64,000 nt of DNA, taken from the NCBI RefSeq assembly GCF_001425165.1, contig NZ_LMDU01000001.1, positions 899,311 to 963,310 on the forward strand. The letters run 5' to 3'. The stretch is from Pelomonas sp. Root405. Lineage in GTDB: Bacteria > Pseudomonadota > Gammaproteobacteria > Burkholderiales > Burkholderiaceae_C. Below are positions 45,506 to 54,533 of the stretch, one piece after another (position 1 is the first letter of the stretch; every line of letters begins with the position of its first letter). Made by a program: the position numbers and the translations under genes. The notes under the pieces are model-generated. The model worked only from the letters and a program-made list of their open reading frames with translations, had not been told where the DNA came from and searched no databases.

Positions 45506-45982
45506 ATGGCCGACGAGATCCAAGCCGCCGCCCCCGAAGGCACCCCCGTGTTCCAGATCCAGCGCATGTATCTGAAGGATCTGTCGCTTGAGCAGCCCAA
45601 TGCGCCCCACATCCTGCTGGAGCAGCAGCAGCCGCAGGTCGACATCAACCTGGCGCTGTCGGCCGAGAACGTCACCGACGGCATCTTTGAAGTCTGCGTG
45701 ACGGCCACGGTCAACACCAAGGTCGGCGACAAGACGCTGTTCCTGGTGGAAGCCAAGCAGGCCGGCATCTTCGAGATCCGCAACGTGCCCCAAGACCAGG
45801 TCGAGGGCATCCTCGGCATCGTCTGCCCGCAGATGGTCTACCCCTATCTGCGCGCCATCGTGTCGGACGTCTGCACCCGCGCCGGCTTCCCGCCCGTGCT
45901 GCTGACGGAAGTGAACTTCCAGGCCATGTTCGAGGCCCAGCAGGCCCAGCGCGCTGCCCAGGGCGGCCAAGCCGTCAACTGA
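45506..45982 (+). CDS. secB: Protein-export chaperone SecB
   Basis: SecB keeps preproteins unfolded and hands them to SecA. The 158-residue protein shows [36 protein letters not shown], the SecB core, [16 protein letters not shown] and [34 protein letters not shown]-type stretches. Starts at ATG 45506. It is followed by a terminator and then gpsA. Confidence 0.96.
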   Translation: MADEIQAAAPEGTPVFQIQRMYLKDLSLEQPNAPHILLEQQQPQVDINLALSAENVTDGIFEVCVTATVNTKVGDKTLFLVEAKQAGIFEIRNVPQDQVEGILGIVCPQMVYPYLRAIVSDVCTRAGFPPVLLTEVNFQAMFEAQQAQRAAQGGQAVN

Positions 45983-46007
45983 GGACCGAGGCCCTGCCTC
46001 GCGACGA

Positions 46008-46031
46008 CGCCCCGCCCGTGCGGGGCGTTTT
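46008..46031 (+). terminator. Rho-independent terminator after secB
   Basis: CGCCCCG (46008-46014) and CGGGGCG (46021-46027) with the loop CCCGTG, followed by TTTT. Confidence 0.85.
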
Positions 46032-46051
46032 ACTTGGGTGAAACTCCGCGC

Positions 46052-47071
46052 ATGACCACGATGAAGATCAGCGTGCTTGGCGCCGGGGCCTGGGGCACGG
46101 CCCTGGCCATTCAGGCGGCCAATGCGGGGCATGCGGTGACCCTTTGGGGCAGGGATGCGGCGGCCATCGAGCGGATGAGCGCCAGCCGCCGCAACTCGGC
46201 CTATCTGCCCGACAGCGAACTGCCAGCCTCCCTGGCGCTGACGGCCGACCGCGCGCTCGCCGTTGCGCACGCCGCCGACGGCCTGACCATCATCGCCACA
46301 CCGATGTCGGGCCTGCGCGAGACGCTGGCGGCGCTGCCATCGACGCAGCGCGTGCTGTGGCTGTGCAAGGGCTTCGAGGCGGGCACCGGCCGACTCGGCC
46401 ATGAGATCGCGCGTGAACTGCGCCCCGCGGGCCAGGGCGCATCGCATGTGGGCGTGCTGTCGGGCCCCAGCTTTGCGCAGGAGGTGGCCGCCGGCCGACC
46501 GACGGCGCTGGTTGCTGCCAGCGAGGACGCGGCGCTGGCCCAGGCCGCCGTCGACGCCTTCCACGGCGACAGGCTGCGCGTCTACACCTCCAACGACCCG
46601 GTCGGCGTCGAAGTGGGCGGCGCGGTCAAGAACGTGCTGGCCATCGCGGTCGGCGTCTGCGACGGGCTCAGCGCGGTTGCGCCCGATGCGCCGGGGCTGA
46701 ACGCGCGTGCCGCGCTGATCACCCGCGGCCTGGCCGAGATGCTGCGCCTGGGCCTGGCGCTGGGCGCCCGGGCCGAGACCTTCATGGGCCTGTCCGGCCT
46801 CGGCGACCTGGTGTTGACGGCGACGGGTGACCTGTCCCGCAACCGCCGCGTTGGCCTGATGCTGGCGCAGGGCCTGGCGCTGCCGCAGATCCTGCAGCAG
46901 CTCGGCCATGTGGCCGAAGGTGTCTACAGCGCGCCGACGGTGCTGGCGCGCGCTCGCGACGCGGGCGTGGAGATGCCCATCACCGAAGGCATGGTGGCCC
47001 TGCTGCAGGGTCGCCTGCGCGCGGCCGAGGCGGTCGAACTGTTGATGGGGCGTGACGCCCGCGCCGAATAG
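46052..47071 (+). CDS. gpsA: Glycerol-3-phosphate dehydrogenase (NAD(P)+)
   Basis: GpsA makes sn-glycerol-3-phosphate from dihydroxyacetone phosphate for phospholipids. The 339-residue protein has the cofactor loop [36 protein letters not shown], and the catalytic lysine in [20 protein letters not shown]. Start ATG 46052; an in-frame ATG three codons later is possible. Convergent with trmL, two bases between stops. Confidence 0.96.
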   Translation: MTTMKISVLGAGAWGTALAIQAANAGHAVTLWGRDAAAIERMSASRRNSAYLPDSELPASLALTADRALAVAHAADGLTIIATPMSGLRETLAALPSTQRVLWLCKGFEAGTGRLGHEIARELRPAGQGASHVGVLSGPSFAQEVAAGRPTALVAASEDAALAQAAVDAFHGDRLRVYTSNDPVGVEVGGAVKNVLAIAVGVCDGLSAVAPDAPGLNARAALITRGLAEMLRLGLALGARAETFMGLSGLGDLVLTATGDLSRNRRVGLMLAQGLALPQILQQLGHVAEGVYSAPTVLARARDAGVEMPITEGMVALLQGRLRAAEAVELLMGRDARAE

Positions 47072-47073
47072 GA

Positions 47074-47544
47074 TCAGGCCCCGCCGGCGTAGCCGTTCTG
47101 CCGCCAGGCTTCGAACACCGCGACCGCGACGCTGTTGCTCAGGTTCAGGCTGCGCTGGCCTTCACGCATCGGCAGCCTGACGCGTTTTTCGAGCGCAAAG
47201 CCGTCGCGCAGCGCCGAGGGCAGGCCAGTCGTCTCGCTGCCGAAAACCAGCCAGTCGCCGGGCTGCCAGGCCACCTCGCCAAAGGGGCGGCTGCCACGCG
47301 TCGTGAAGGCGAACATCCGCGCCGTGTCGGGCGACTCGGCGGCGAGGAAGGCGGGCCAGTCCGCATGCCGCTGCACGCGGGCGTACTCGTGGTAATCCAG
47401 GCCGGCGCGTTGCAGCAGCTTGTCTTCCATCGAAAATCCTAACGGTTCAATCAGATGCAGACTGCAGCCGGTGTTGGCCGCCAGCCGGATGACGTTGCCG
47501 GTGTTGGGCGGGATCTCCGGGTGGACAAGGACGATATGGAACAT
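47074..47544 (-). CDS. trmL: tRNA (cytidine/uridine-34 2'-O)-methyltransferase TrmL
   Basis: A 156-residue SPOUT methyltransferase starting MFHIVLVHPEIPPNTGNVIRLAANTG with the family knot residues, VFGSETTGLPSAL, and the terminal RLPMREGQRSLNLSNSVAVAVFEAWRQ. It methylates the ribose at the tRNA wobble position 34. The ATG at 47544 gives the family start. Downstream of comF on the same strand, 36 bases away. Confidence 0.94.
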   Translation of the reverse strand: MFHIVLVHPEIPPNTGNVIRLAANTGCSLHLIEPLGFSMEDKLLQRAGLDYHEYARVQRHADWPAFLAAESPDTARMFAFTTRGSRPFGEVAWQPGDWLVFGSETTGLPSALRDGFALEKRVRLPMREGQRSLNLSNSVAVAVFEAWRQNGYAGGA

Positions 47545-47580
47545 GGGCCGCAAGTATCCCTGTGGCCTGCGGGCGAGGCT

Positions 47581-48336
47581 TTACCCGTCTCCCGGTTCCG
47601 GCGTGCGCGCGACCACCCAGGCCTGCACGCTCATGACGCCCGCCTGCAGCAGCACGGCGGCCAGCTCGAACATCGTGGCGCCGCTGGTCATGACGTCGTC
47701 GAGCAGGGCGACGCTGCTGCCTCTGAGCCGCGCTGCGCGCAGCGGTTCCACGGCGAAGACGCCGCGGACATTGGCGGCGCGAGCTTCCAGCTTGAGCCTC
47801 GCCTGGCGTTCGTTGTGGCGCACGCGCAGCAGCAACTCGGGGTCGCAGCGCAGGCCGCGCCGCCGCGCCAGCGCCCGCGCCAGCTCATGGGACTGGTTGT
47901 AGCCGCGCTCGCGCAGGCGCTCGCTCGACATGGGCACCGCCAGCAGCCAGTCGGGCTCCTGGACCTCGGCCGCGTTCAACGCCGAGTTCAGCCGCTCCAG
48001 CAAGCTCTCGCGCAGGTCCAGTGCCTGGTGGTACTTGAAGTGCTGCAGCAGGCCGTCCCAGGGAAAGCGGTAGTCCAGCGCCGCGACGCTGCGGTCCAGC
48101 GGCGGGGGCTCGCGAAGACAGCGCCCGCACTGCGGCCTGGGCCTGTCGGCGAGTTCGGGCGGCAGGCGCGCCGCGCAGGTCCAGCAGCGCGCCTGCGGGG
48201 CAGCGTAGAGGGCCAGGCAGCCCTCGCAGATGGTCTGGTGACTCCAGGCGCGGCAGACGGCGCACTGGCCGGCGCAGCGCAGCAGCACTTTCTCGATCAA
48301 TGCGGGCTTCATTGCCGGCAGGGCGCGCTCGGGCAT
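47581..48336 (-). CDS. ComF-family phosphoribosyltransferase-like protein
   Basis: A 251-residue ComF protein. The N-terminal part has a cysteine-rich zinc-finger-like region (CAGQCAVCRAW, CEGCLALY, CWTCAARL, CGRCLREP), and the C-terminal half a phosphoribosyltransferase fold with VALLDDVMTSGATMFELAAVL. ComF proteins support DNA uptake in competent bacteria; the enzymatic role is unclear. Start taken as ATG 48334-48336; an internal ATG (48312) is an alternative. It is divergent from the methyltransferase gene by 23 bases. Confidence 0.88.
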   Translation of the reverse strand: MPERALPAMKPALIEKVLLRCAGQCAVCRAWSHQTICEGCLALYAAPQARCWTCAARLPPELADRPRPQCGRCLREPPPLDRSVAALDYRFPWDGLLQHFKYHQALDLRESLLERLNSALNAAEVQEPDWLLAVPMSSERLRERGYNQSHELARALARRRGLRCDPELLLRVRHNERQARLKLEARAANVRGVFAVEPLRAARLRGSSVALLDDVMTSGATMFELAAVLLQAGVMSVQAWVVARTPEPGDG

Positions 48337-48359
48337 CGCCTCAATATACTGACCGGCCC

Positions 48360-49283
48360 ATGAGCGAGCCGGCATCGACCCCTACTTCAAACAAGGGGCC
48401 AAGGCCTCAGGACCTCGATGCCGTGGCACTGCGTCATCAGGCCCGGCGCCTCGCGCTGGCGCCGCAGCCGCCCTGGCTGCATGCCGAGGTCGCACGCCGG
48501 ATGGCGGAGCGGCTCGGCTTCATCAAGCTGCAGCCGGCGCGCGTGCTGGATGCGTCGCCCGCACTGGGCGCGAGCGGGGAGCTTTTGCGCCAGGCCTACC
48601 CCAATGCGCAAGTGCTGTGGCATGAGGCCGATGCCACGCTGGCGGCGCGGGCTGCACAGAACTGCCCGCAGAGTTGGTGGCAGAAGCTGCGCGGCAGCCC
48701 ATCTGACCAAGTCGACAGGTTGCCGGCGCGGCCCGAGGTCGACCTGCTGTGGTCCAACATGGCGCTGCATGCCAGTGCCGACCTGCCCGCGCTGCTCGGC
48801 GCATGGCAGGCCAGCATCGCCGTTGGCGGCTTCGTCATGTTCTCCTGCCTGGGGCCGGACAGCTTTGTCGAATTGCGCCATGTCTATGCCCGTACAGGCT
48901 GGGGTCGGCCTGCGCCGGACTGGTGGGACATGCACGACATCGGCGACCTGGTGCTCAAGGCCGGCTTCGCCGACCCGGTGATGGACCAGGAGACGCTGCG
49001 GCTGACCTGGACCAGCCCCGAGAGCCTGCTGGCTGACCTGCGCGCGCTGGGCGGCAATCTCGCGCCGACGCGTTTTGACGGCCTGCGCGGGCGCGCCTGG
49101 CATCAGCAGGTGCTGGCCGAACTCGGCACACTGCGCGACGAAACCGGGCGGCTGGCGCTGACGTTGGAGCTGGTCTTCGGCCATGCCTTCAAGACCGCGC
49201 CGCGGCTGGCCGTTGCCCCAGAAACCCATGTGTCCATCGATGCAATGCGTGCCACGCTGCGCCGCGGAAAGACCAGCGGCTGA
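48360..49283 (+). CDS. BioC-like SAM-dependent methyltransferase with altered motif I
   Basis: A 307-residue class I methyltransferase-fold protein whose body resembles BioC, the malonyl-ACP methyl ester maker of biotin synthesis: WSNMALHASADLPALLGAWQASIAVGGFVMFSCLGPDSFVELR. However, the SAM-binding glycine motif (usually VLDLGCGTG) reads VLDASPALGASG, so cofactor binding may be altered or lost. It sits next to comF and upstream of the oxidase operon, a conserved position in Burkholderiales. Whether it acts in biotin synthesis is uncertain. Confidence 0.75.
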   Translation: MSEPASTPTSNKGPRPQDLDAVALRHQARRLALAPQPPWLHAEVARRMAERLGFIKLQPARVLDASPALGASGELLRQAYPNAQVLWHEADATLAARAAQNCPQSWWQKLRGSPSDQVDRLPARPEVDLLWSNMALHASADLPALLGAWQASIAVGGFVMFSCLGPDSFVELRHVYARTGWGRPAPDWWDMHDIGDLVLKAGFADPVMDQETLRLTWTSPESLLADLRALGGNLAPTRFDGLRGRAWHQQVLAELGTLRDETGRLALTLELVFGHAFKTAPRLAVAPETHVSIDAMRATLRRGKTSG

Positions 49284-49449
49284 AGGCTGTGCGCCGCCCC
49301 GAGCCGGGCGTCTCGTAGGCTGGGCTAAAATCCCGCGCCGCATAGAGAGACGGGCGCAAAACCCGGCTCAATCCACGGATCTTGCTTCCGAAATCCGACC
49401 TTTGGGCTGGACGAGCAAGGGCCGCTCTTCAAAGAACCAAGTGACAACC
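49284..49449 (+). promoter_or_regulatory. Leader region of the cytochrome oxidase operon
   Basis: About 165 non-coding bases. TAAAAT at 49326-49331 is a good -10 hexamer, but no -35 stands 16-18 bases ahead, so an activator-dependent promoter is possible. That would leave a leader of about 110 bases before coxB. The ribosome-binding site before ATG 49450 is weak. Confidence 0.4.
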
Positions 49450-50634
49450 ATGACGATGATGAACGCACGAGTGCAGGGCGCCTCACGCGCTTTGGCCATG
49501 TGGGCCACGGCGGCGTTGGCCCTGGCAACGGGCCCGGCCTTCGCGGTGAACGACCTCAAGGGCGGCCCGGGCGTCAATCAGCTCGATCTGCACGAGCCGG
49601 TCACGCGCATCGCTGCCGAGCAGATGTGGTTGCACAACTTCGTGCTGATCGTCTGCGTCGTCATCTTTGTCGCGGTGTTCGGCGTGATGTTCTATTCGAT
49701 CTTCAAGCACCGCAAATCCAAGGGCGCGGTGTCGGCCAACTTCCATGAAAGCGTGGCCGTCGAGATCGCCTGGACCGTGGTGCCCCTGCTGATCGTCATC
49801 GCCATGGCCCTGCCGGCCACCAAGGTGGTTGTCGCGATGAAGGACACCACCAACGCCGACCTGACCATCAAGGCCACCGGCTACCAGTGGAAGTGGGGCT
49901 ATGACTACCTCAAGGGCGAGGGCGAGGGCATCGGCTTCCTGGCCACGCTCGACGCCGCGCAGCGCGAAGCCTCGGATTCCGGCCGGCCCGAGCCGGTGGA
50001 CGACTACCTGCTGAAGGTCGACAACCCGCTGGTCGTGCCGGTGGACAAGAAGATCCGCATCATCACGACGGCCAACGACGTCATCCACGCCTGGATGGTG
50101 CCGGCCTTTGGTGTGAAGCAGGATGCCATCCCCGGCTTCGTGCGTGACACCTGGTTCAGGGCCGAAAAGGTTGGCGACTTCTACGGCCAGTGCGCCGAGC
50201 TGTGCGGCAAGGAGCACGCTTACATGCCCATCCACGTCAAGGTCGTGTCCGCCGAGGACTACACCAAGTGGGCGGAAGGCAAGCTGAAGGAAATCGCGGC
50301 CAAGGCCGATGACCCGAACAAGGTCTGGGAGCAGGCCGCCCTGATTGCCCGCGGCGAGAAGGTCTACACAGCCAACTGCGCGGTCTGCCACAAGGCCGAC
50401 GGCACGGGCGCTGGCCCGATCAAGGCACTGGCCGGCTCACCGGTCGTGCTGGACGCCGACAAGTCCAAGCAGATCGCCATCCTGCTCAACGGCATCGTCG
50501 ACAAGGGCATGCCGGCCTGGAAGCAGCTCAGCGACACCGACATCGCCGCCGTGATCACGTACACGAAGAACAGCTGGTCCAACAAGACGGGTCAGATCGT
50601 GCAGCCCGCCGAAGTGCTGGCCGCGCGCAAGTAA
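49450..50634 (+). CDS. coxB: Cytochrome c oxidase subunit II with fused cytochrome c domain
   Basis: A 394-residue protein: signal peptide (ends near residue 33, AFAV), two membrane helices (about 58-82 and 98-118), and a periplasmic CuA domain with CAELCGKEHAYM (C248, C252, H256, M259). A C-terminal cytochrome c domain carries the heme site CAVCH (C310, C313, H314). It accepts electrons from cytochrome c through its own heme and CuA and passes them to subunit I. The fused heme domain makes this a caa3-type subunit II. First gene of the oxidase operon. Confidence 0.96.
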   Translation: MTMMNARVQGASRALAMWATAALALATGPAFAVNDLKGGPGVNQLDLHEPVTRIAAEQMWLHNFVLIVCVVIFVAVFGVMFYSIFKHRKSKGAVSANFHESVAVEIAWTVVPLLIVIAMALPATKVVVAMKDTTNADLTIKATGYQWKWGYDYLKGEGEGIGFLATLDAAQREASDSGRPEPVDDYLLKVDNPLVVPVDKKIRIITTANDVIHAWMVPAFGVKQDAIPGFVRDTWFRAEKVGDFYGQCAELCGKEHAYMPIHVKVVSAEDYTKWAEGKLKEIAAKADDPNKVWEQAALIARGEKVYTANCAVCHKADGTGAGPIKALAGSPVVLDADKSKQIAILLNGIVDKGMPAWKQLSDTDIAAVITYTKNSWSNKTGQIVQPAEVLAARK

Positions 50635-50661
50635 GTCGAACACCGAAAAAGAGGAATCCAA

Positions 50662-52320
50662 ATGAGTGCAGTGCTTCCCCCCCACGGTGTTCACGCGGGC
50701 CATGACGGCCACGCCCACGACGATCACCACGACCACCACGACCACCACGCACCTGCCGGCTGGCGCCGCTGGGTCTTCGCGACCAACCACAAGGACATCG
50801 GCACGCTCTACCTGCTGTTCTCGTTCGCGATGCTGATGGTCGGCGGCATCCTGGCCTTGTGCATCCGCGCCGAGCTCTTCCAGCCGGGCCTGCAGTTCTT
50901 CAACCCCGAACTCTTCAACCAGTTCACGACCATGCACGGTCTGATCATGGTGTTCGGCGCGATCATGCCGGCCTTCGTCGGCTTCGCGAACTGGATGATC
51001 CCGCTGCAGATCGGCGCGGGTGACATGGCCTTTGCGCGGATGAACAACTTCAGCTTCTGGCTGCTGATCCCCGCAGCCCTGATGCTGGTCGGCAGCTTCT
51101 TCATGCCCGGCGGCGCTCCCGCTGCCGGCTGGACGCTGTACGCGCCGCTGACGTTGCAGATGGGCCCGTCGATGGACGCCGGCATCTTCGCGATGCACAT
51201 CATGGGCGCCTCGTCCATCATGGGCTCGATCAACATCATCGTCACCATCCTCAACATGCGCGCCCCTGGCATGACGCTGATGAAGATGCCGATGTTCGCG
51301 TGGACCTGGCTGATCACGGCCTACCTGCTGATCGCCGTGATGCCTGTGCTGGCCGGCGCCATCACGATGACGCTGACGGACCGCCATTTCGGCACCGCCT
51401 TCTTCAACCCGGCGGGCGGCGGCGACCCGGTCATGTACCAGCACATCTTCTGGTTCTTCGGCCACCCCGAGGTCTACATCATGATCTTGCCGGCCTTCGG
51501 CATCATCAGCCAGATCGTGCCGGCCTTTGCCCGCAAGCGCCTGTTCGGCTATGCGTCCATGGTGTACGCGACGGCCTCCATCGCCATCCTGTCCTTCATC
51601 GTCTGGGCCCACCACATGTTCACCACCGGCATGCCGGTGACCGGTCAGCTGTTCTTCATGTACGCGACCATGCTGATCGCCGTGCCCACGGGCGTGAAGA
51701 TCTTCAACTGGCTGGCGACCATGTGGCGCGGCTCGATGACCTTCGAGACGCCGATGCTGTTCGCCGTCGGCTTCATCTTCGTGTTCACGATGGGCGGCTT
51801 CACCGGCCTGATCCTGGCGATGGCGCCGGTCGACATCCAGCTGCAGGACACCTACTACGTCGTGGCCCACTTCCACTACGTGCTGGTGGCCGGCTCGCTG
51901 TACGCGCTGTTCGCGGGCGTCTACTACTGGGGCCCGAAGTGGACCGGTGTCATGTACTCCGAGACGCGCGGCAAGATCCACTTCTGGGGCTCGTTGATCT
52001 TCTTCAACGTGACCTTCTTCCCGATGCACTTCCTGGGTCTGGCCGGCATGCCACGTCGCTATGCCGACTACCCGATGCAGTTCACCGACTTCAATGCCCT
52101 CGCGTCGGTCGGCGCCTTCGGCTTCGGTCTGATGCAGGTCTACTTCTTCCTGTTCATCGTCGTGCCGATGATGCGCGGCAAGGGTGAGAAGGCAGCGCAG
52201 AAGCCTTGGGAAGCTGCCGAGGGCCTGGAGTGGGAAGTGCCGTCGCCGGCGCCGTTCCACACCTTCGAAGAGCCGCCCAAGCTGGACGCCTCGGCCACCA
52301 AGATCGTCCACGGTCACTGA
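50662..52320 (+). CDS. ctaD: Cytochrome c oxidase subunit I
   Basis: The 552-residue catalytic subunit with 12 membrane helices, binding heme a and the heme a3-CuB pair where oxygen is reduced. Seen are [20 protein letters not shown] (CuB histidine and cross-linked tyrosine), the H-H pair in [11 protein letters not shown], and AHFHYVLV with the heme histidines. The first 30 residues are unusually histidine-rich ([21 protein letters not shown]), a likely cytoplasmic metal-binding extension. Confidence 0.97.
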   Translation: MSAVLPPHGVHAGHDGHAHDDHHDHHDHHAPAGWRRWVFATNHKDIGTLYLLFSFAMLMVGGILALCIRAELFQPGLQFFNPELFNQFTTMHGLIMVFGAIMPAFVGFANWMIPLQIGAGDMAFARMNNFSFWLLIPAALMLVGSFFMPGGAPAAGWTLYAPLTLQMGPSMDAGIFAMHIMGASSIMGSINIIVTILNMRAPGMTLMKMPMFAWTWLITAYLLIAVMPVLAGAITMTLTDRHFGTAFFNPAGGGDPVMYQHIFWFFGHPEVYIMILPAFGIISQIVPAFARKRLFGYASMVYATASIAILSFIVWAHHMFTTGMPVTGQLFFMYATMLIAVPTGVKIFNWLATMWRGSMTFETPMLFAVGFIFVFTMGGFTGLILAMAPVDIQLQDTYYVVAHFHYVLVAGSLYALFAGVYYWGPKWTGVMYSETRGKIHFWGSLIFFNVTFFPMHFLGLAGMPRRYADYPMQFTDFNALASVGAFGFGLMQVYFFLFIVVPMMRGKGEKAAQKPWEAAEGLEWEVPSPAPFHTFEEPPKLDASATKIVHGH

Positions 52321-52325
52321 TCGCG

Positions 52326-52436
52326 ATGACACCCGAGCAGCGCAAGAGCAACCGCCGGCTGGGCCTGATCCTGCTGACGATCGCGCTTGCGTTCGGGGTC
52401 GGGTTCATTGCCAAGATCGTGCTGCTCTCACCCTGA
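52326..52436 (+). CDS. Small membrane peptide of the oxidase operon (assembly-type)
   Basis: A 36-codon ORF: MTPEQRKSNRRLGLILLTIA, then FGVGFIAKIVLL and a Ser-Pro end. A basic N-terminus precedes one membrane helix. It starts 5 bases after the ctaD stop and ends one base before the Cox11 ATG, so it fills the gap exactly. A peptide in this position is conserved in betaproteobacterial oxidase operons and is annotated as a small assembly protein. Its function is inferred from location. Confidence 0.8.
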   Translation: MTPEQRKSNRRLGLILLTIALAFGVGFIAKIVLLSP

Positions 52437-52437
52437 C

Positions 52438-53052
52438 ATGCGTCTTCTGGCCGCCCTGCAACGCGACAACCATCAGCTGCTGAAGAAGCTGGCGGTCATC
52501 GTCGTGCTGATGTTCGGCTTCAGCTACTCGCTCGTGTATTTCTACGATGCGATCTGCAGGGCGCTGGGCATCAATGTGCTGTCGCTGGCCGAGCGTCAGG
52601 TGGTGTCGGCGGACAAGGGGCTGGCCAACGGCAATGGCCAGGTCGACTACAGCCGCGAGATCACCGTCGAGTTCGACGCCAATGCGCGCGGTCCCTGGGA
52701 CTTCAAGCCGGCGGTGCGCCACATGACGGTGCACCCCGGACAGCTGAGCCAGGTCATGTACGAGTTCCGCAACAAGCAGGACCGCACGATGGCCGCGCAG
52801 GCGATCCCCAGCTACGCGCCCATGCAGGCCAGCGCGCATTTCAACAAGCTGGAATGCTTCTGCTTCAACGAGTACACGCTGAAGCCGGGCGAGACCAAGC
52901 AGTGGCCGGTCGTGTTCGTCATCGACCCCAAGCTGCCCAAGGATGTGAAGACCATCACCCTGTCCTATACCTTCTTCGAGGTGGCGGGCAAGGGCGGGTT
53001 CAAGGTTGGCGAAGCGCAAGGATTGCGTTCAGGTGCGGGAGCCGCGCTGTGA
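52438..53052 (+). CDS. ctaG: Cytochrome c oxidase copper-assembly protein Cox11/CtaG
   Basis: A 204-residue protein with an N-terminal membrane anchor (about 17-40) and a periplasmic domain holding the copper-binding CFCF motif (C140, C142) in KLECFCFNEYTLKPGET, plus a closing TLSYTFFEV. It delivers copper to the CuB site of subunit I. The stop overlaps the next gene by four bases (GTGA). Confidence 0.95.
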   Translation: MRLLAALQRDNHQLLKKLAVIVVLMFGFSYSLVYFYDAICRALGINVLSLAERQVVSADKGLANGNGQVDYSREITVEFDANARGPWDFKPAVRHMTVHPGQLSQVMYEFRNKQDRTMAAQAIPSYAPMQASAHFNKLECFCFNEYTLKPGETKQWPVVFVIDPKLPKDVKTITLSYTFFEVAGKGGFKVGEAQGLRSGAGAAL

Positions 53053-53291
53053 GCAAGCCGGGCCAGGATTTCAAGGAGGCACTGGGCCGCAAGGCCTCGT
53101 TTCGCCAGACGATCTCGGCCGTGGCCTGGAGTTTTTTCGGCGTGCGCCGGGGCAAGGATCATGAGCAGGACATGGCCAAGCTCAACCCCGTGCACGTGAT
53201 CATTGCGGGCGTGCTTGGCGCGGCCCTGTTTGTATTGGTGCTGGTGCTGCTGGTCCGTTGGGTCATCAGCAGCGGCGTGGCCGGGGCCTGA
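53049..53291 (+). CDS. DUF2970 membrane protein
   Basis: An 80-residue protein, GTG start overlapping the ctaG stop. A basic amphipathic region, FRQTISAVAWSFFGVRRGKD, precedes one membrane helix at about 50-72. It matches DUF2970, found almost only between ctaG and ctaE in betaproteobacteria and of unknown function, probably another oxidase assembly or small-subunit protein. Confidence 0.82.
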   Translation: MSKPGQDFKEALGRKASFRQTISAVAWSFFGVRRGKDHEQDMAKLNPVHVIIAGVLGAALFVLVLVLLVRWVISSGVAGA

Positions 53292-53340
53292 CGGCCCGGT
53301 CGCAACAGAGTTCAGAACGAGCGAGTACTAGGAGAACAAC

Positions 53341-54225
53341 ATGTCGGCAGCGACTACCCCGGGCAAGACCCCGTACTACTTCGTCCCGGCGCCCTCGTGG
53401 TATCCGGTGGGGGCCGCCATCGGCCTGTTCTTCGTCATCCTGGGCGCGGGCCAATGGATCAACGGCCATGGCTGGGGCATGTATTCCCTGTTCGCCGGCC
53501 TGGCGGGCTGGGCCTTCGTGCTGCAGCAGTGGTTCCGCGAGGCCATCCACGAGAGCGAGACAGGCCTTTACAGCGACCGCATCGATGTCTCCTTCCGCTG
53601 GAGCATGGGGTGGTTCATCTTCTCGGAGGTGATGTTCTTCGCCGCCTTCTTCGGCGCGCTGTACTGGGCGCGGGTCTACTCGGTGCCGTCGCTGGGCAGC
53701 CTGGAGAACGCGCTGCTGTGGCCCGACTTCAAGGCCATCTGGCCGAGCACCGCAGCCGGTTTCACCGCCGCGCCGGGCGGCACCGTCGAGCCCTTCTCGA
53801 CCATCGGCCCCTGGCCGCTGCCGACCGTCAACACCGCGCTGCTGCTGACCTCGGGCGTGACGCTGACCATCGCCCACCATGCGCTGATCGCCGGCCACCG
53901 TGCCAAGACCATCAGCTTCATGTGGATCACCGTGGCGCTGGGCATGATCTTCCTGTTCGTGCAGGGCTTTGAGTACGCCCACGCCTACCAGGACCTGAAC
54001 CTGAAGCTCAACTCCGGCGTGTTCGGCTCGACCTTCTTCATGCTGACCGGCTTTCACGGCTTCCATGTGTTCGTCGGCATGCTGATGCTGCTGTTCATCA
54101 CCATTCGCCTGCACAAGGGCCACTTCACGGCCGACCGCCACTTCGGCTTCGAAGGCGCGGCCTGGTACTGGCACTTCGTCGACGTGGTCTGGCTGGGCCT
54201 CTACGTTGTCGTCTACTGGATGTAA
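53341..54225 (+). CDS. ctaE: Cytochrome c oxidase subunit III
   Basis: A 294-residue membrane protein with seven helices; it stabilises subunit I and its proton uptake. Landmarks: WFREAIHESETGLYSDRIDVSFRWSMGWFIFSEVMFF, LLLTSGVTLTIAHHALIAGHR, TGFHGFHVFVGMLMLLF and AAWYWHFVDVVWLGLYVVVYW. The gene has its own strong terminator, ending the first part of the operon. Confidence 0.96.
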   Translation: MSAATTPGKTPYYFVPAPSWYPVGAAIGLFFVILGAGQWINGHGWGMYSLFAGLAGWAFVLQQWFREAIHESETGLYSDRIDVSFRWSMGWFIFSEVMFFAAFFGALYWARVYSVPSLGSLENALLWPDFKAIWPSTAAGFTAAPGGTVEPFSTIGPWPLPTVNTALLLTSGVTLTIAHHALIAGHRAKTISFMWITVALGMIFLFVQGFEYAHAYQDLNLKLNSGVFGSTFFMLTGFHGFHVFVGMLMLLFITIRLHKGHFTADRHFGFEGAAWYWHFVDVVWLGLYVVVYWM

Positions 54226-54251
54226 GTCGCGCGATCCGCGGCACAAAGACA

Positions 54252-54277
54252 AAGCGCCGCGAAAGCGGCGCTTTTTT
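54252..54277 (+). terminator. Terminator after ctaE
   Basis: AAGCGCCGC (54252-54260), a GAAA tetraloop and GCGGCGCTT (54265-54273) followed by a six-T run: a strong intrinsic terminator. Confidence 0.92.
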
Positions 54278-54284
54278 GTTGGCT

Positions 54285-54503
54285 TCAGCGGCTCAGCGGC
54301 ACGCCGGTCGGCTGTATCCAGCCCATCCACCAGCAGAACAGAATGATGAGAAACAGCGCGATCGACACGGCCACGCGGACCGCCAGCGCACGCGCCATGT
54401 TCGGGCTGCGCTTGTCGCCGCGCCCCTTGCGAAGCATGAAGAAGCCCGCCGTGCCCAGCGCGCCGAGGATGCCGATGAAGGCGATCAGGATCACGAAGTT
54501 CAT
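54285..54503 (-). CDS. DUF2909-type twin-transmembrane protein
   Basis: A 72-residue protein with two membrane helices (about 2-24 and 43-62) joined by a basic cytosolic loop (LRKGRGDKRSPNMARALAVR). It matches the DUF2909 family, which sits opposite surf1 in many betaproteobacterial oxidase loci. Role unknown. Divergent from surf1 by 30 bases. Confidence 0.8.
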   Translation of the reverse strand: MNFVILIAFIGILGALGTAGFFMLRKGRGDKRSPNMARALAVRVAVSIALFLIILFCWWMGWIQPTGVPLSR

Positions 54504-54533
54504 GGGCGGGCATTATCCGCTCGGGGCCTGGCC

